Part shown: positions 6,648 to 14,148 of the stretch, piece after piece | Layout of the letters: each line of letters starts with the position of its first letter | Position numbering within the stretch: position 1 is the stretch's first letter | NCBI GenBank assembly: GCA_031284065.1 | Contig: JAITAP010000157.1 | Span: 1 to 17,079 of the forward strand | Direction: 5' to 3' | DNA from: Prevotellaceae bacterium | GTDB lineage: Bacteria; Bacteroidota; Bacteroidia; Bacteroidales; UBA932 | Length of the DNA stretch: 17,079 nt | The notes under the pieces: generated by a model | Told to the model about the DNA's origin: nothing | Database searches by the model: none | The model's input: the letters and a program-made list of their open reading frames with translations, nothing else | Program-made: the position numbers and the translations under genes

Positions 6648-9600
6648 TTAAAAAATGTACCTTACGCCCACTTGTGAACGCCAGCGCGAGTAAAAGTCCG
6701 AAATTCCGTAAAGCGTATCGCCTGCGGGCTTGGTAAACTGAAACGTTGGCGTTCCGTTGGGGTCAACGCTTTTCACGGCTATGGGGGTGTAGGAGTACGC
6801 CGGGCTGTTATACATGCCCCATGCACGGTTCAGCAAGTTGCCAACGTTCAGCACGTCAAACGAGAGCTGTATGGTGTTTCGCCGTCCGGCTACGGTTACA
6901 AAAAAGTCTTGGGCTATGTGCAGGTCAAAGTGGTTTTCAAAGGGCGATAGTAGCCCGTTGCGCTCCACGTAGCTGCCCTTTTTGCTTTTCAGCTCGCTGT
7001 GGGCGTTTATCCAGCTGCCCAAGTCGGCGCGTTGCTGCTCGGCAGTGGCCGTTACGCCCGAAGACGAAGTAATCTCGGCAAAGCTCATGGCGGCCAGCTC
7101 CGCGTCGGTGGGTATGTAAATCACGTCGTTGCCGGACGCTCCGTCGCCGTTAATGTCCTTTTGGTAGCAAAGGCTGTAGCGGCTGCCCGACTGCCCGCTG
7201 TAGAGCAGGCTCACGGTGGTGGCAAAGTGGCGGGCGTACTCTTTGCGGTAAGACGCTTCGCCGACGACGCGGTGCGGCACGTCAAAATCCGCCCACGAAA
7301 GCTCGGGGTTGTTTGCCCCCTGCCAATTTTCGTTGTACTGCCAGTTGGAGATTGCCTGACTCGACGTTCCGTCGTTCATTCCCTTTGAATGACCAAAGGT
7401 GTAAGCCGCCATCAGGTTCATGCCGAAGTCAAAGCTCTTTTCCACCTTTCCCGTCAGGCTGTAGGTGTATCCCTTGCTCGAGTTGGCGAGGTAAACAATG
7501 CCCGTGTACTCCTTTGTGTAGGGAGCGTTTGTGGCGGGGTTTACGGCGGGCTGGTAGAGCGGCCGCCGGTCGCCGCCGTTTTGCAGGAGCTTGCCGCTTT
7601 CCTCCACCACAAGATTTTTGTAGAGCACGTTGTTCAGCGTTTTGGAGTACAGCGCCTCTACCGTTGCCTTGAAGCCGTGCGGGAAGGTGCGGTCTGCCGC
7701 AAGGTTAATGCGGAACACCTGCGGGAACTTAAAATTTTTGTCCACCACGTCTATTTCGGAGGTCATCGTTGCCGAAGGCTGGTACTGCTTGGCGGGGTCT
7801 ATCTGAAACTTGAACCCGTCGGTTACCGCCGCAGCCATATCGCCGGATTGCAGGCGGGTACGGCTGTACTCCACGCCTGTGTTGGAAAAGCTGTTGGAAA
7901 TCCACACAAAGGGGATGCGCCCCGTAAATATTCCGGCGCCGCCGCGAAGCAAAGTTTGGCGGTCGCTGTCCAAGTACCAGCGAAAGCCCGCGCGGGGCGA
8001 CACAAGGAGCGATGTTGCGGGCATTTGGTCGGTTGCCAGCCCGTACCGCTTGGCTACGTCCGACGCATTGAAGGCGGCGTTGACGCCCGGCTTGTCCATG
8101 AATACGGGAATGTCCACGCGCAGCCCGTACGTTAGCGCAAACCGGCTGCTCGCCGTCCATCTGTCCTGCCCGTAGAAGGCAAACTGTCCGGCGCTAAAGG
8201 TGGGCGCCCACCGCTTGCTCCCCGTAACGTCCTCGCGCGAAAACGAGTAGTTGTATTCGTATGGCGCTTTCTCATCCTCCGTTCCGATGGACAAAAAGTC
8301 GCCCATTGAGCTGTAAACGTATGAGCCGTAGTTTTCGCGGATAAAAAGGTTTTTCATCGTAAAAAATTCGTTGTGCGTCCCTACGGTAATTTCGTGGTTG
8401 CCTTTATGGAGGGTAACGTTGTCGGTAACTGTCCAAATGTCCTGATTGAGGTAGTTGGCGGGCGAGTAGCGCTCCGACCCCAGCTCCACGCTGCGGCTGT
8501 TGGTGAGGTTTATCTTTACGTAGGGAATGGCCATTCCCGGAATTTCCCTGAAGTCGCGGACGGCGGTGTAGCCCGCGCGGAGCTCGTTGAACCACTCCGG
8601 CGAAATTTGCGAAGTCAGCTCCGCCGTAACCGAGTGCGTTGTGTTGTTCATTGTGTAGCCGTTGTTGTTCAGGTGAAGCGCGTTGGCGGTGTTGCTGAAG
8701 ATAGGGTCATAGCCTTTCAGGTAGCTGTATCGTGCCGACAGCTTGTTTTGGCTATTGATGTTCCAGTCTATTCGCCCAAGCAGCCGCGTGGATTTGGTAT
8801 CAATATCCTGCGAGCCGTAGCCTCCGCCGTCGTACCCGCCGGCCAAGTTTTTCAGCTTGCTCACGATTTGGTCGGCTTCGCCCTTTGTAATGTTCGAGCC
8901 GTCCCCCACGTTGTACGCCGACGGGTAGGTTTTTACCGCCTGCTCCGCGTTCACAAAAAAGAACAGCTTGTTTTTTACTATCGGGCCGCCAAAAGTCAGC
9001 CCGTAAGTTTTGTCGGATTGCTCCGTGAGCTTCTTTCGCTCGGTTACGCCCTTGCCGGCGGTTGTTCCGGTAAAGTTTTGGTTGTTGTAGTATCCGTAGG
9101 CGGAAGCGTGAAAATCGTTAGCGCCCGACTTGGTGATGGCGTTGACGCCTCCGCCGGTAAAGCCGCTTTGCCGCACGTCGAAGGGAGCAATGACTACCTG
9201 TATTTCCTCAATGGCGTCCAGCGAAATTGGGTTTGCGTGGGTTTGTCCGCCGTTAGTGCCGCTTGCCGACAGTCCAAACACGTCGTTGTTCACCGTTCCG
9301 TCAATCTGGAAGCTGTTGTAGCGGTTGTTGCTTCCGGCAAACGATATGCCGCTTCCTCCGGAGCCGAGTATGGCGCCTTGCGGCGTAAGCTTGGCTACGT
9401 CGTAAATGCTGCGCGAAATGGAGGGAATCGCGCTGATAGCGTCGCGCGTAAAGTTCTCCGCCGCGCCCGTGCGTTGCAGCTCAAACGAGCGTTTGGCGAT
9501 AACCGTCACGCCTTCCAGCGCTTGCGCCGACTCGGACAGAGCCGCGTCAACGGCGACCGATTCGCCGAGCGGCAAGTAAATATCGCCTTTCGAGTAGGTG

Positions 9601-9869
9601 TGGTAGCCCATAAAAGATACCTCAAGGGTGTACGGGCCGCCCGGACGCAACCCCTGCATCAGGTAGCGACCGCTGCTGTTGGTCATAACGGCGTAGCGCG
9701 ACCCCGACGGCCGGTGCACAGCCGTTACTACTGCGCCCGTGACGGGAGAACCCGAGCCGGAGACCTCTCCGGTGATGGCCGAAGTTGTTACTTGCGCTTG
9801 CAGCGAAAGCGCGAAAAAAATGCCAAGCATTCCGCTTGTCAGGCATAACGTAAATTTTCTTGTGTTCAT
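6648..9869 (-). CDS. Oar-like TonB-dependent outer-membrane receptor
   Basis: This 1073-residue protein has a signal peptide (residues 1 to about 26, ending LSLQAQ). A carboxypeptidase-regulatory-like beta domain follows at about 30-112 (ITGEVSGSGSPVTGAVV, then TNSSGRYLMQGLRPGGPYTL). The plug domain at about 130-250 holds SISRSIYDVAKLTPQGA, FQIDGTVNNDVFG and IEEIQVVIAPFDVRQSGFTGG. A 22-strand-type barrel completes the protein and ends in the aromatic residue of GVRYIF, the usual outer-membrane C-terminus. This layout matches Oar-type TonB receptors rather than SusC, and no SusD partner lies nearby. Such proteins import or handle large substrates using TonB-ExbBD energy. The ligand is unknown. 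A signal-peptide phosphodiesterase follows on the same strand, and a -7 promoter word lies about 57 bp upstream of the start. Confidence 0.92.
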   Translation of the reverse strand: MNTRKFTLCLTSGMLGIFFALSLQAQVTTSAITGEVSGSGSPVTGAVVTAVHRPSGSRYAVMTNSSGRYLMQGLRPGGPYTLEVSFMGYHTYSKGDIYLPLGESVAVDAALSESAQALEGVTVIAKRSFELQRTGAAENFTRDAISAIPSISRSIYDVAKLTPQGAILGSGGSGISFAGSNNRYNSFQIDGTVNNDVFGLSASGTNGGQTHANPISLDAIEEIQVVIAPFDVRQSGFTGGGVNAITKSGANDFHASAYGYYNNQNFTGTTAGKGVTERKKLTEQSDKTYGLTFGGPIVKNKLFFFVNAEQAVKTYPSAYNVGDGSNITKGEADQIVSKLKNLAGGYDGGGYGSQDIDTKSTRLLGRIDWNINSQNKLSARYSYLKGYDPIFSNTANALHLNNNGYTMNNTTHSVTAELTSQISPEWFNELRAGYTAVRDFREIPGMAIPYVKINLTNSRSVELGSERYSPANYLNQDIWTVTDNVTLHKGNHEITVGTHNEFFTMKNLFIRENYGSYVYSSMGDFLSIGTEDEKAPYEYNYSFSREDVTGSKRWAPTFSAGQFAFYGQDRWTASSRFALTYGLRVDIPVFMDKPGVNAAFNASDVAKRYGLATDQMPATSLLVSPRAGFRWYLDSDRQTLLRGGAGIFTGRIPFVWISNSFSNTGVEYSRTRLQSGDMAAAVTDGFKFQIDPAKQYQPSATMTSEIDVVDKNFKFPQVFRINLAADRTFPHGFKATVEALYSKTLNNVLYKNLVVEESGKLLQNGGDRRPLYQPAVNPATNAPYTKEYTGIVYLANSSKGYTYSLTGKVEKSFDFGMNLMAAYTFGHSKGMNDGTSSQAISNWQYNENWQGANNPELSWADFDVPHRVVGEASYRKEYARHFATTVSLLYSGQSGSRYSLCYQKDINGDGASGNDVIYIPTDAELAAMSFAEITSSSGVTATAEQQRADLGSWINAHSELKSKKGSYVERNGLLSPFENHFDLHIAQDFFVTVAGRRNTIQLSFDVLNVGNLLNRAWGMYNSPAYSYTPIAVKSVDPNGTPTFQFTKPAGDTLYGISDFYSRWRSQVGVRYIF

Positions 9870-9925
9870 GTGAATAGTTTTTTAGTTGTTTGATAAATAA
9901 ATTTTCGGGGGCAAAGGAACGCTAT

Positions 9926-9933
9926 CAAAGTTA
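9926..9933 (-). promoter_or_regulatory. Candidate promoter of the TonB-dependent receptor gene
   Basis: The minus strand reads TAACTTTG, a full match to TAnnTTTG, 57 bp before the ATG at 9869. A TTTG word at 9949-9952 (minus strand) lies 15 bp further upstream, slightly closer than the usual 17-23 bp. The rest of the 196-bp divergent gap 9870-10065 shows only A/T-rich leader sequence and the truB-side element. Confidence 0.45.
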
Positions 9934-10028
9934 CAAAAAAGTTGCCATCAAAGCACACGGCAGCTAAAGATTTACTACAATTTTCCTCACCTTGCGGCAA
10001 TTCTCAAGCCAAAGTGTAAAATCTTTCG

Positions 10029-10036
10029 TAAATTTG
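10029..10036 (+). promoter_or_regulatory. Candidate -7 promoter element for truB
   Basis: The plus strand reads TAAATTTG, matching TAnnTTTG, 29 bp before the truB ATG, a normal leader length. No TTG is found at the expected -33 distance. Confidence 0.4.
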
Positions 10037-10065
10037 TTCCCTTAAAAAAATCATGGCATAGAGAA

Positions 10066-10755
10066 ATGGTAAATGAAGTGATTCTGCCCTTTGACAAGCC
10101 CTACGGGTGGTCGTCGTTTGATGCTATACGCTACGTGCAGCGGGTGGTGCAGCGCAAAACGGGCGAAAAAAAGTTTAAGATTGGCCACGCCGGCACGCTC
10201 GACCCGCTGGCAACGGGCTTGCTGATTATCTGTCTCGGCAAGGCTACCCGGCAGGCAGAACGCTTGCAGGCAGGCCAAAAGGAATACCTTGCGCACATTT
10301 GCCTCGGCGCGGTTACGCCGTCTTGCGACTTGGAGACGGAGGTTGCCCAAACGTATGATTTCCGGCATATCACAAGGGAGCGCGTGGAGCGGCAGCTGCA
10401 CGGCATGTTGGGCGAGCAGCTGCAAACGCCGCCGCAGTTCTCGGCAAAGCAGGTGGGCGGACAGCGCGCCTACGCCTTAGCCCGGCAAGGCTTGGAGGTT
10501 GACGTTAAGCCCAGCTTGGTGAGCATTTACGGCGTTGAGCTGCAAGAATTTGATTTGCCCTACCTTTCCGTTGCCATTCGGTGCGGCAGGGGAACCTACA
10601 TACGCTCCTTTGCCCGCGACCTTGGCGAGGCGCTGGGCTGCGGGGCGCACCTCTGCGGGCTGCGGCGAACCGCCAGCGGTTGCTACTCCATCAAAGACAG
10701 CGTAAGCGCCGAACAACTTTCCCTGTTGCCTCCGGCTCACTTTTCTGCGCTATAA
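10066..10755 (+). CDS. truB: tRNA pseudouridine(55) synthase TruB
   Basis: This 229-residue enzyme isomerises U55 in the T-loop of elongator tRNAs to pseudouridine. The N-terminal substrate motif DKPYGWSSFDAI lies at residues 10-21. The catalytic motif GHAGTLDPLATGLL lies at 40-53, with Asp46 as the nucleophile. RCGRGTYIRSFARDLG, further on, is the conserved RGTYIRsl region. The length matches the short TruB form without a C-terminal PUA extension. The ATG at 10066 is fixed because the upstream ATG at 10053 runs into a stop. queA follows 141 bp downstream on the same strand, a neighbourhood typical of Bacteroidota. Confidence 0.95.
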   Translation: MVNEVILPFDKPYGWSSFDAIRYVQRVVQRKTGEKKFKIGHAGTLDPLATGLLIICLGKATRQAERLQAGQKEYLAHICLGAVTPSCDLETEVAQTYDFRHITRERVERQLHGMLGEQLQTPPQFSAKQVGGQRAYALARQGLEVDVKPSLVSIYGVELQEFDLPYLSVAIRCGRGTYIRSFARDLGEALGCGAHLCGLRRTASGCYSIKDSVSAEQLSLLPPAHFSAL

Positions 10756-10896
10756 ATCGTTAAATTGTCGATAATTGCATTAATACGTGAAACAATATTT
10801 TATTTTGCACGTAGAAAAAGTGTATTTTATTTGCGTGCTGCTAATTGGCGAAGTTAACAAACTCTCTCTATACGTTCCCTTTTTAAATTCTTGACA

Positions 10897-11946
10897 ATGA
10901 AACTTTCACAATATAAGTTTGCTCTTTCTCCGGATTTAATAGCCAAGCATCCGGCGGCTCATCGTGATGAATCCAGGCTGCTGGTGCTGCATAAGAAGAC
11001 AGGAAAAGTTGAGCATAAAGTTTTTAAGGATATTCTGAACTACTTCAACGATGGCGACGTAATGGTGTTCAACAACACTAAGGTTTTCCCCGCAAGGCTC
11101 TACGGAAACAAGGAAAAAACGGGCGCACAGATTGAAATATTTTTGCTGCGCGAGCTCAACCGCGAGCAGCGCCTGTGGGACGTGCTGGTTGACCCCGCCC
11201 GTAAAATCCGCATCGGCAACAAGCTCTACTTTGGCAACGACGACCTCGTGGCAGAAGTAATCGACAACACCACCTCGCGCGGCAGAACGCTCCGCTTCCT
11301 CTTTGACGGCGACCACGAAAAATTCAGAAAAGTTCTCTATAAGCTGGGCGAAACTCCCATCCCGCGCTGGGTGCGCCGCGAAGTTGTGCCCGAAGACATT
11401 GAGCGCTACCAAACCATTTTTGCCAAGCACGAGGGCGCCGTCGCTGCGCCTTTTGCCGGGCTGCACTTTAGCCGCGAGCTGATGAAGCGGCTCGAAATAA
11501 AGGGGATTAACTTTGCCGAAATAACCCTGCACCTGGGAATGGGAACTTTCCGCAGCATCGACGTGGAGGATTTGACCAAGCACAAAATGGATTCGGAGCA
11601 GCTGGAGATAAACGAGCAGGCTGCAAATGTAGTAAATGTTGCCAAAGCCGCCAAAAAAAATGTGTGCGCCGTAGGCGTAACGTCATTCCGTGCGCTCGAA
11701 ACAAACGTTACCACCCTCAAAACAATCAACCCCTACAGCGGATGGACCAACAAGTTCCTTTTTCCGCCCTACGAAGTGTTTATTCCCAACAGGCTCATCA
11801 CCAACTTTCACCTGCCATACTCTACGCTGCTGATGATGGTGTCTGCCTTTGCGGGCTACGACCTCATCATGTCAACTTACCACAAGGCAATCAGAGAAAA
11901 ATACCGCTTTGGCAGCTACGGCGACGCCATGATGGTAATGGAGTGA
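10897..11946 (+). CDS. queA: S-adenosylmethionine:tRNA ribosyltransferase-isomerase QueA
   Basis: This 349-residue protein makes epoxyqueuosine in tRNA by transferring and rearranging the ribosyl part of S-adenosylmethionine onto preQ1 at position 34. Family marks are the opening MKLSQYKF, the VMVFNNTKVFPARL segment, EITLHLGMGTFRSI, TNFHLPYSTLLMMVSAFAG, and the C-terminal REKYRFGSYGDAMMV. The ATG at 10897 is chosen over a TTG at 10891 because it gives the family start MKLSQ. The gene is complete and its length is normal. The 141-bp gap after truB is A/T-rich and shows no strong hairpin or TAnnTTTG word, so queA is either co-transcribed with truB or has a promoter I cannot see. Confidence 0.95.
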   Translation: MKLSQYKFALSPDLIAKHPAAHRDESRLLVLHKKTGKVEHKVFKDILNYFNDGDVMVFNNTKVFPARLYGNKEKTGAQIEIFLLRELNREQRLWDVLVDPARKIRIGNKLYFGNDDLVAEVIDNTTSRGRTLRFLFDGDHEKFRKVLYKLGETPIPRWVRREVVPEDIERYQTIFAKHEGAVAAPFAGLHFSRELMKRLEIKGINFAEITLHLGMGTFRSIDVEDLTKHKMDSEQLEINEQAANVVNVAKAAKKNVCAVGVTSFRALETNVTTLKTINPYSGWTNKFLFPPYEVFIPNRLITNFHLPYSTLLMMVSAFAGYDLIMSTYHKAIREKYRFGSYGDAMMVME

Positions 11947-12024
11947 GAAAACCCGTTTTTAGTATTGCGCGCCAATTACTTGCTTGGAAAGAGCCCTTTG
12001 CCGTTACGGTTGCAATTTTTGTTG

Positions 12025-12032
12025 TACCTTTG
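12025..12032 (+). promoter_or_regulatory. Candidate -7 promoter element upstream of the methyltransferase gene
   Basis: The plus strand reads TACCTTTG, matching TAnnTTTG, in the 220-bp gap between queA and the methyltransferase. TTTG at 11997-12000 lies 24 bp upstream, just beyond the usual spacing. Transcripts would carry a leader of about 130 nt containing the inverted repeat at 12082-12137. A second TAnnTTTG word (TAAATTTG, 12157-12164) lies 2 bp before the start codon and is probably chance. Confidence 0.35.
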
Positions 12033-12081
12033 GCCCGTAGCATAATTTTTTTTGCAACGCAAATCTGCTAATTATCAGTAG

Positions 12082-12137
12082 CTCGTAAAAGTTCCATGCC
12101 AATTTTTTATAAATCAGCAAGGTGGATGGCTTACGAG
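12082..12137. repeat. Spaced inverted repeat CTCGTAA...TTACGAG before the restriction-modification genes
   Basis: CTCGTAA at 12082-12088 and TTACGAG at 12131-12137 are exact reverse complements, 42 bp apart. A weaker inner match, CCAT/ATGG, can extend the pairing. It ends 29 bp before the methyltransferase start, so it could be an RNA stem in the leader or an operator. Its function is not known. Confidence 0.35.
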
Positions 12138-12166
12138 GGTTGAATTAATTATTTGATAAATTTGAC

Positions 12167-13072
12167 ATGAGATTACCGCACCCTATTCCATATCAGGGAA
12201 GCAAGCGAAATTTGGCGGATAGAATATTGCGATTTTTCCCCTCTAAGTTCGACCGCTTGATAGAGCCGTTTGCCGGCTCTGCGGCCATTTCTATTGCCTC
12301 TGCTTTCTACTTTAAAGCCAGCCGCTTTGTTATTAATGACATAAACAAACCGTTGATAGACCTTTGGGACACGATTATCAATAATCCCCAATACATTATA
12401 GGGCGATACAATGATATTTGGCATGGACAGCACGGAAATGAAGAGGAGTACTACTACGAAATCCGTAGCAAGTTTAACGAAACACAGCAACCCGAATACC
12501 TGCTTTTTCTTTTGGCAAAATGCGTAAAAGCAGCGGTACGGTACAATGCTCAGGGGAATTTTAACCAAAGTCCGGACAAGAGACGTCTGGGACGCAATCC
12601 GCGAATAATGCGGGACGATATTTTGGGGGTATCGCAACTTCTTAAGGGCAAGACTGACACATACTCTACAGGCTACTCTTACCTTCTTGAAAACGCAACG
12701 CCCAACGACTTGATTTACATGGACCCGCCGTATCAGGGAACCGGGCAAAACGGCGGATTCAGCTATGCCGGAAATATTGACTTCAACGATTTTGTTTTAT
12801 CTCTTTATGAGCTTAACCAAAAGGATATTCCGTATATTTTGAGCTTTGACGGCAGAACAGGCGATAAAACGTTTGGTAAACCTTTACCTGATGCTTTGAA
12901 TCTAAATAAGATAGAAATTAATGCCGGACGTTCTACGCAAGCCACCTTGCTTAACCGCAAAGCATATACTTACGAAGCTATCTACTTGTCACCCGCGCTT
13001 ACAAAACGTATTGACATGCACAGTGTGGAACGGCAAAATTACCAACCTGAATTATTCGCCGCTTATGGGTAG
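12167..13072 (+). CDS. DNA adenine methyltransferase (D12 class, Type II modification enzyme)
   Basis: This 301-residue protein has the motif order of alpha-class N6-adenine methyltransferases. Motif X is PYQGSKR at 8-14. The S-adenosylmethionine site is PFAGSAAISIA at 34-44, and the catalytic motif IV is DPPYQG at 186-191. The stretch between, about 65-180, should carry the target-recognition region. A C-terminal GRSTQATLLNRKAYTYEAIYL is also family-like. The enzyme would protect host DNA from the overlapping HNH endonuclease. The recognition site cannot be read from sequence; it is clearly not a close DpnM copy, so GATC should not be assumed. The gene is AT-richer than the flanking queA and truB and overlaps the next gene by 8 bp (ATGGGTAG), indicating translational coupling. 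Confidence 0.9.
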   Translation: MRLPHPIPYQGSKRNLADRILRFFPSKFDRLIEPFAGSAAISIASAFYFKASRFVINDINKPLIDLWDTIINNPQYIIGRYNDIWHGQHGNEEEYYYEIRSKFNETQQPEYLLFLLAKCVKAAVRYNAQGNFNQSPDKRRLGRNPRIMRDDILGVSQLLKGKTDTYSTGYSYLLENATPNDLIYMDPPYQGTGQNGGFSYAGNIDFNDFVLSLYELNQKDIPYILSFDGRTGDKTFGKPLPDALNLNKIEINAGRSTQATLLNRKAYTYEAIYLSPALTKRIDMHSVERQNYQPELFAAYG

Positions 13073-13802
13073 AAAAGCGTCAAAATATCCGCAAGATTTT
13101 CTGGATTATATCCTGTCCATAACAAATAAACGTGCTAAAGTTGTGATTGGACATATTTTACAGTATGGATTCATCACCACCGAAGATTTAGAAAACACTT
13201 ACGGGTATAATCATCCGCCAAGGGCGGCAAGAGATGTACGCGAAGCAGGTATTCCTTTGGAAACATTTAAGGTTAAATCGAAAGAAGGGAAATCCATTGC
13301 AGCCTACAAATTCGGCGATATTGACCAGCTACAGATCAACCGAATTGCGGGCAGAGCAATACTTCCAAGGGAATTTAAGAAAGCCCTGTTTGATTCATGC
13401 AACGGAAAATGTGACGTTTGTAATGGTAAATTTGCGGAAAGGTATTTGCAGATTGACCACAAAATTCCTTACGAAGTAGGCGGCGATATTACCGGAAAAC
13501 AGGATATTGCAGATTTTATGCTTTTATGCGCTTCATGCAATCGTGCAAAATCTTGGAGCTGTGAACATTGCGAAAATTGGCAAAACGATAAGAATACGGA
13601 TTTGTGTCTTCGGTGTTATTGGGGAAACCCTCTTAACTACAGCCATATTGCGCTAAAAGAGGTCAGAAGGTTTGATTTGCAATGGGAAGGCGAAGAGGTG
13701 AAAAGCTATGATGCAATAAAAACCGTGGCAAACAGCAAAAATATTGCAATGCCTGATTTCGTGAAGCAATTATTAGAAAATAGTATGCGGAGGAAGCAAT
13801 AG
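13065..13802 (+). CDS. HNH-family restriction endonuclease (Type II, candidate)
   Basis: From the ATG at 13065 the protein has 245 residues. Residues 1-90 look like a winged-helix DNA-binding part (KRAKVVIGHILQYGFITTEDLE...PRAARDVREAGIP). The HNH nuclease core spans about 105-165: CDVC at 116-119, the DH pair at 131-132 (QIDHKIPYEVGGD), and CASCNRAK at 155-162, giving one Cys4 zinc and the His/Asn pair of the beta-beta-alpha-metal site. A second Cys4 knuckle follows with CEHC at 166-169 and CLRC at 181-184. The 8-bp overlap with a methyltransferase and the lack of any other partner argue for a restriction enzyme rather than a homing nuclease. An earlier in-frame ATG at 12921 would lie deep inside the methyltransferase gene and is rejected. 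Confidence 0.85.
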   Translation: MGRKASKYPQDFLDYILSITNKRAKVVIGHILQYGFITTEDLENTYGYNHPPRAARDVREAGIPLETFKVKSKEGKSIAAYKFGDIDQLQINRIAGRAILPREFKKALFDSCNGKCDVCNGKFAERYLQIDHKIPYEVGGDITGKQDIADFMLLCASCNRAKSWSCEHCENWQNDKNTDLCLRCYWGNPLNYSHIALKEVRRFDLQWEGEEVKSYDAIKTVANSKNIAMPDFVKQLLENSMRRKQ

Positions 13803-13944
13803 CAGATGTATTTTCAAGCACACTTTTTGGGGACAAGGTATTACCTTGCCCCAATTATCCAAGCAAGTTTTACCTGTACATAGCAGATGCGAGGCTATAG
13901 CCTCACTAAAACGGGCGGGGTAGAGCCTCGTCCCAGCGGAGAAA
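13803..13944. repeat. Gene-free stretch with palindromes and a 10-bp direct repeat
   Basis: The word ATAGCAGATG occurs at 13799-13808, overlapping the endonuclease stop, and again at 13880-13889. Between them, 13829-13852 is an imperfect hairpin (GGGGACAAGG and CCTTGCCCC) whose T-run lies before rather than after it, so it is not a normal terminator for the plus-strand gene. GAGGCTATAGCCTC at 13891-13904 is a perfect 14-bp palindrome. CGAGGCT at 13890-13896 can also pair with AGCCTCG at 13924-13930, giving two mutually exclusive stems. The stretch 13913-13934 (GGGCGGGG...CCTCGTCCC) can fold as well. This looks like a REP-like or transposon-remnant junction at the right edge of the restriction-modification insert. 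Confidence 0.55.
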
Positions 13945-14145
13945 TTACACGTTGTGCTGCTCCGTGTTGCCAAACCGCAGGATGTCGTCGAGCATGTCGG
14001 CGGCAACCTTTGCCTCGCGCAGGGTGCAGTCCAGCTCGGCAGCCCTGCAAAAATCGTTGCGCGCGCCGCTCAGGTTACCCTGCCTGCGCTTCTCAAGCCC
14101 CTGCTCGTAGAGACGCTTTGCCTGCTCCGCTGCTCTAACCCGCAT
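13945..14145 (-). CDS. Small single-TPR protein
   Basis: This 66-residue protein consists essentially of one tetratricopeptide-like helix pair (AKRLYEQGLEKRRQGNLSGARNDFCRAAELD) plus a C-terminal helix, LREAKVAADMLDDILRF. Short TPR proteins ending in an ILxF-type tail are, from memory, conserved in Bacteroidales, so it is probably complete rather than a fragment. It starts 3 bp after the stop of the 241-residue gene on the same strand, so the two are almost certainly co-transcribed and may bind each other. No signal peptide is present; it should be cytoplasmic. The function is unknown. Confidence 0.7.
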   Translation of the reverse strand: MRVRAAEQAKRLYEQGLEKRRQGNLSGARNDFCRAAELDCTLREAKVAADMLDDILRFGNTEQHNV

Positions 14146-14148
14146 GGC

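Noticed and set aside
8373..9848. Long plus-strand frame of 491 codons opposite the TonB-dependent receptor
   Set aside because: It is an antisense shadow of a GC-biased gene; its translation is low in recognisable motifs, whereas the minus-strand frame has a complete receptor layout.
12157..12164. TAAATTTG just before the methyltransferase ATG as a promoter
   Set aside because: It is only 2 bp from the start codon and would place the transcript start inside the gene; no alternative start exists after it.
12921..13064. Upstream in-frame extension of the HNH gene into the methyltransferase gene
   Set aside because: It would overlap the methyltransferase by 152 bp and adds sequence without family features; the ATG at 13065 gives a normal coupled start.
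13829..13852. Hairpin as an intrinsic terminator for the endonuclease gene
   Set aside because: The T-run precedes the stem on the plus strand and the sequence after it is AATTATCC, so it lacks the expected T-tract on the correct side.
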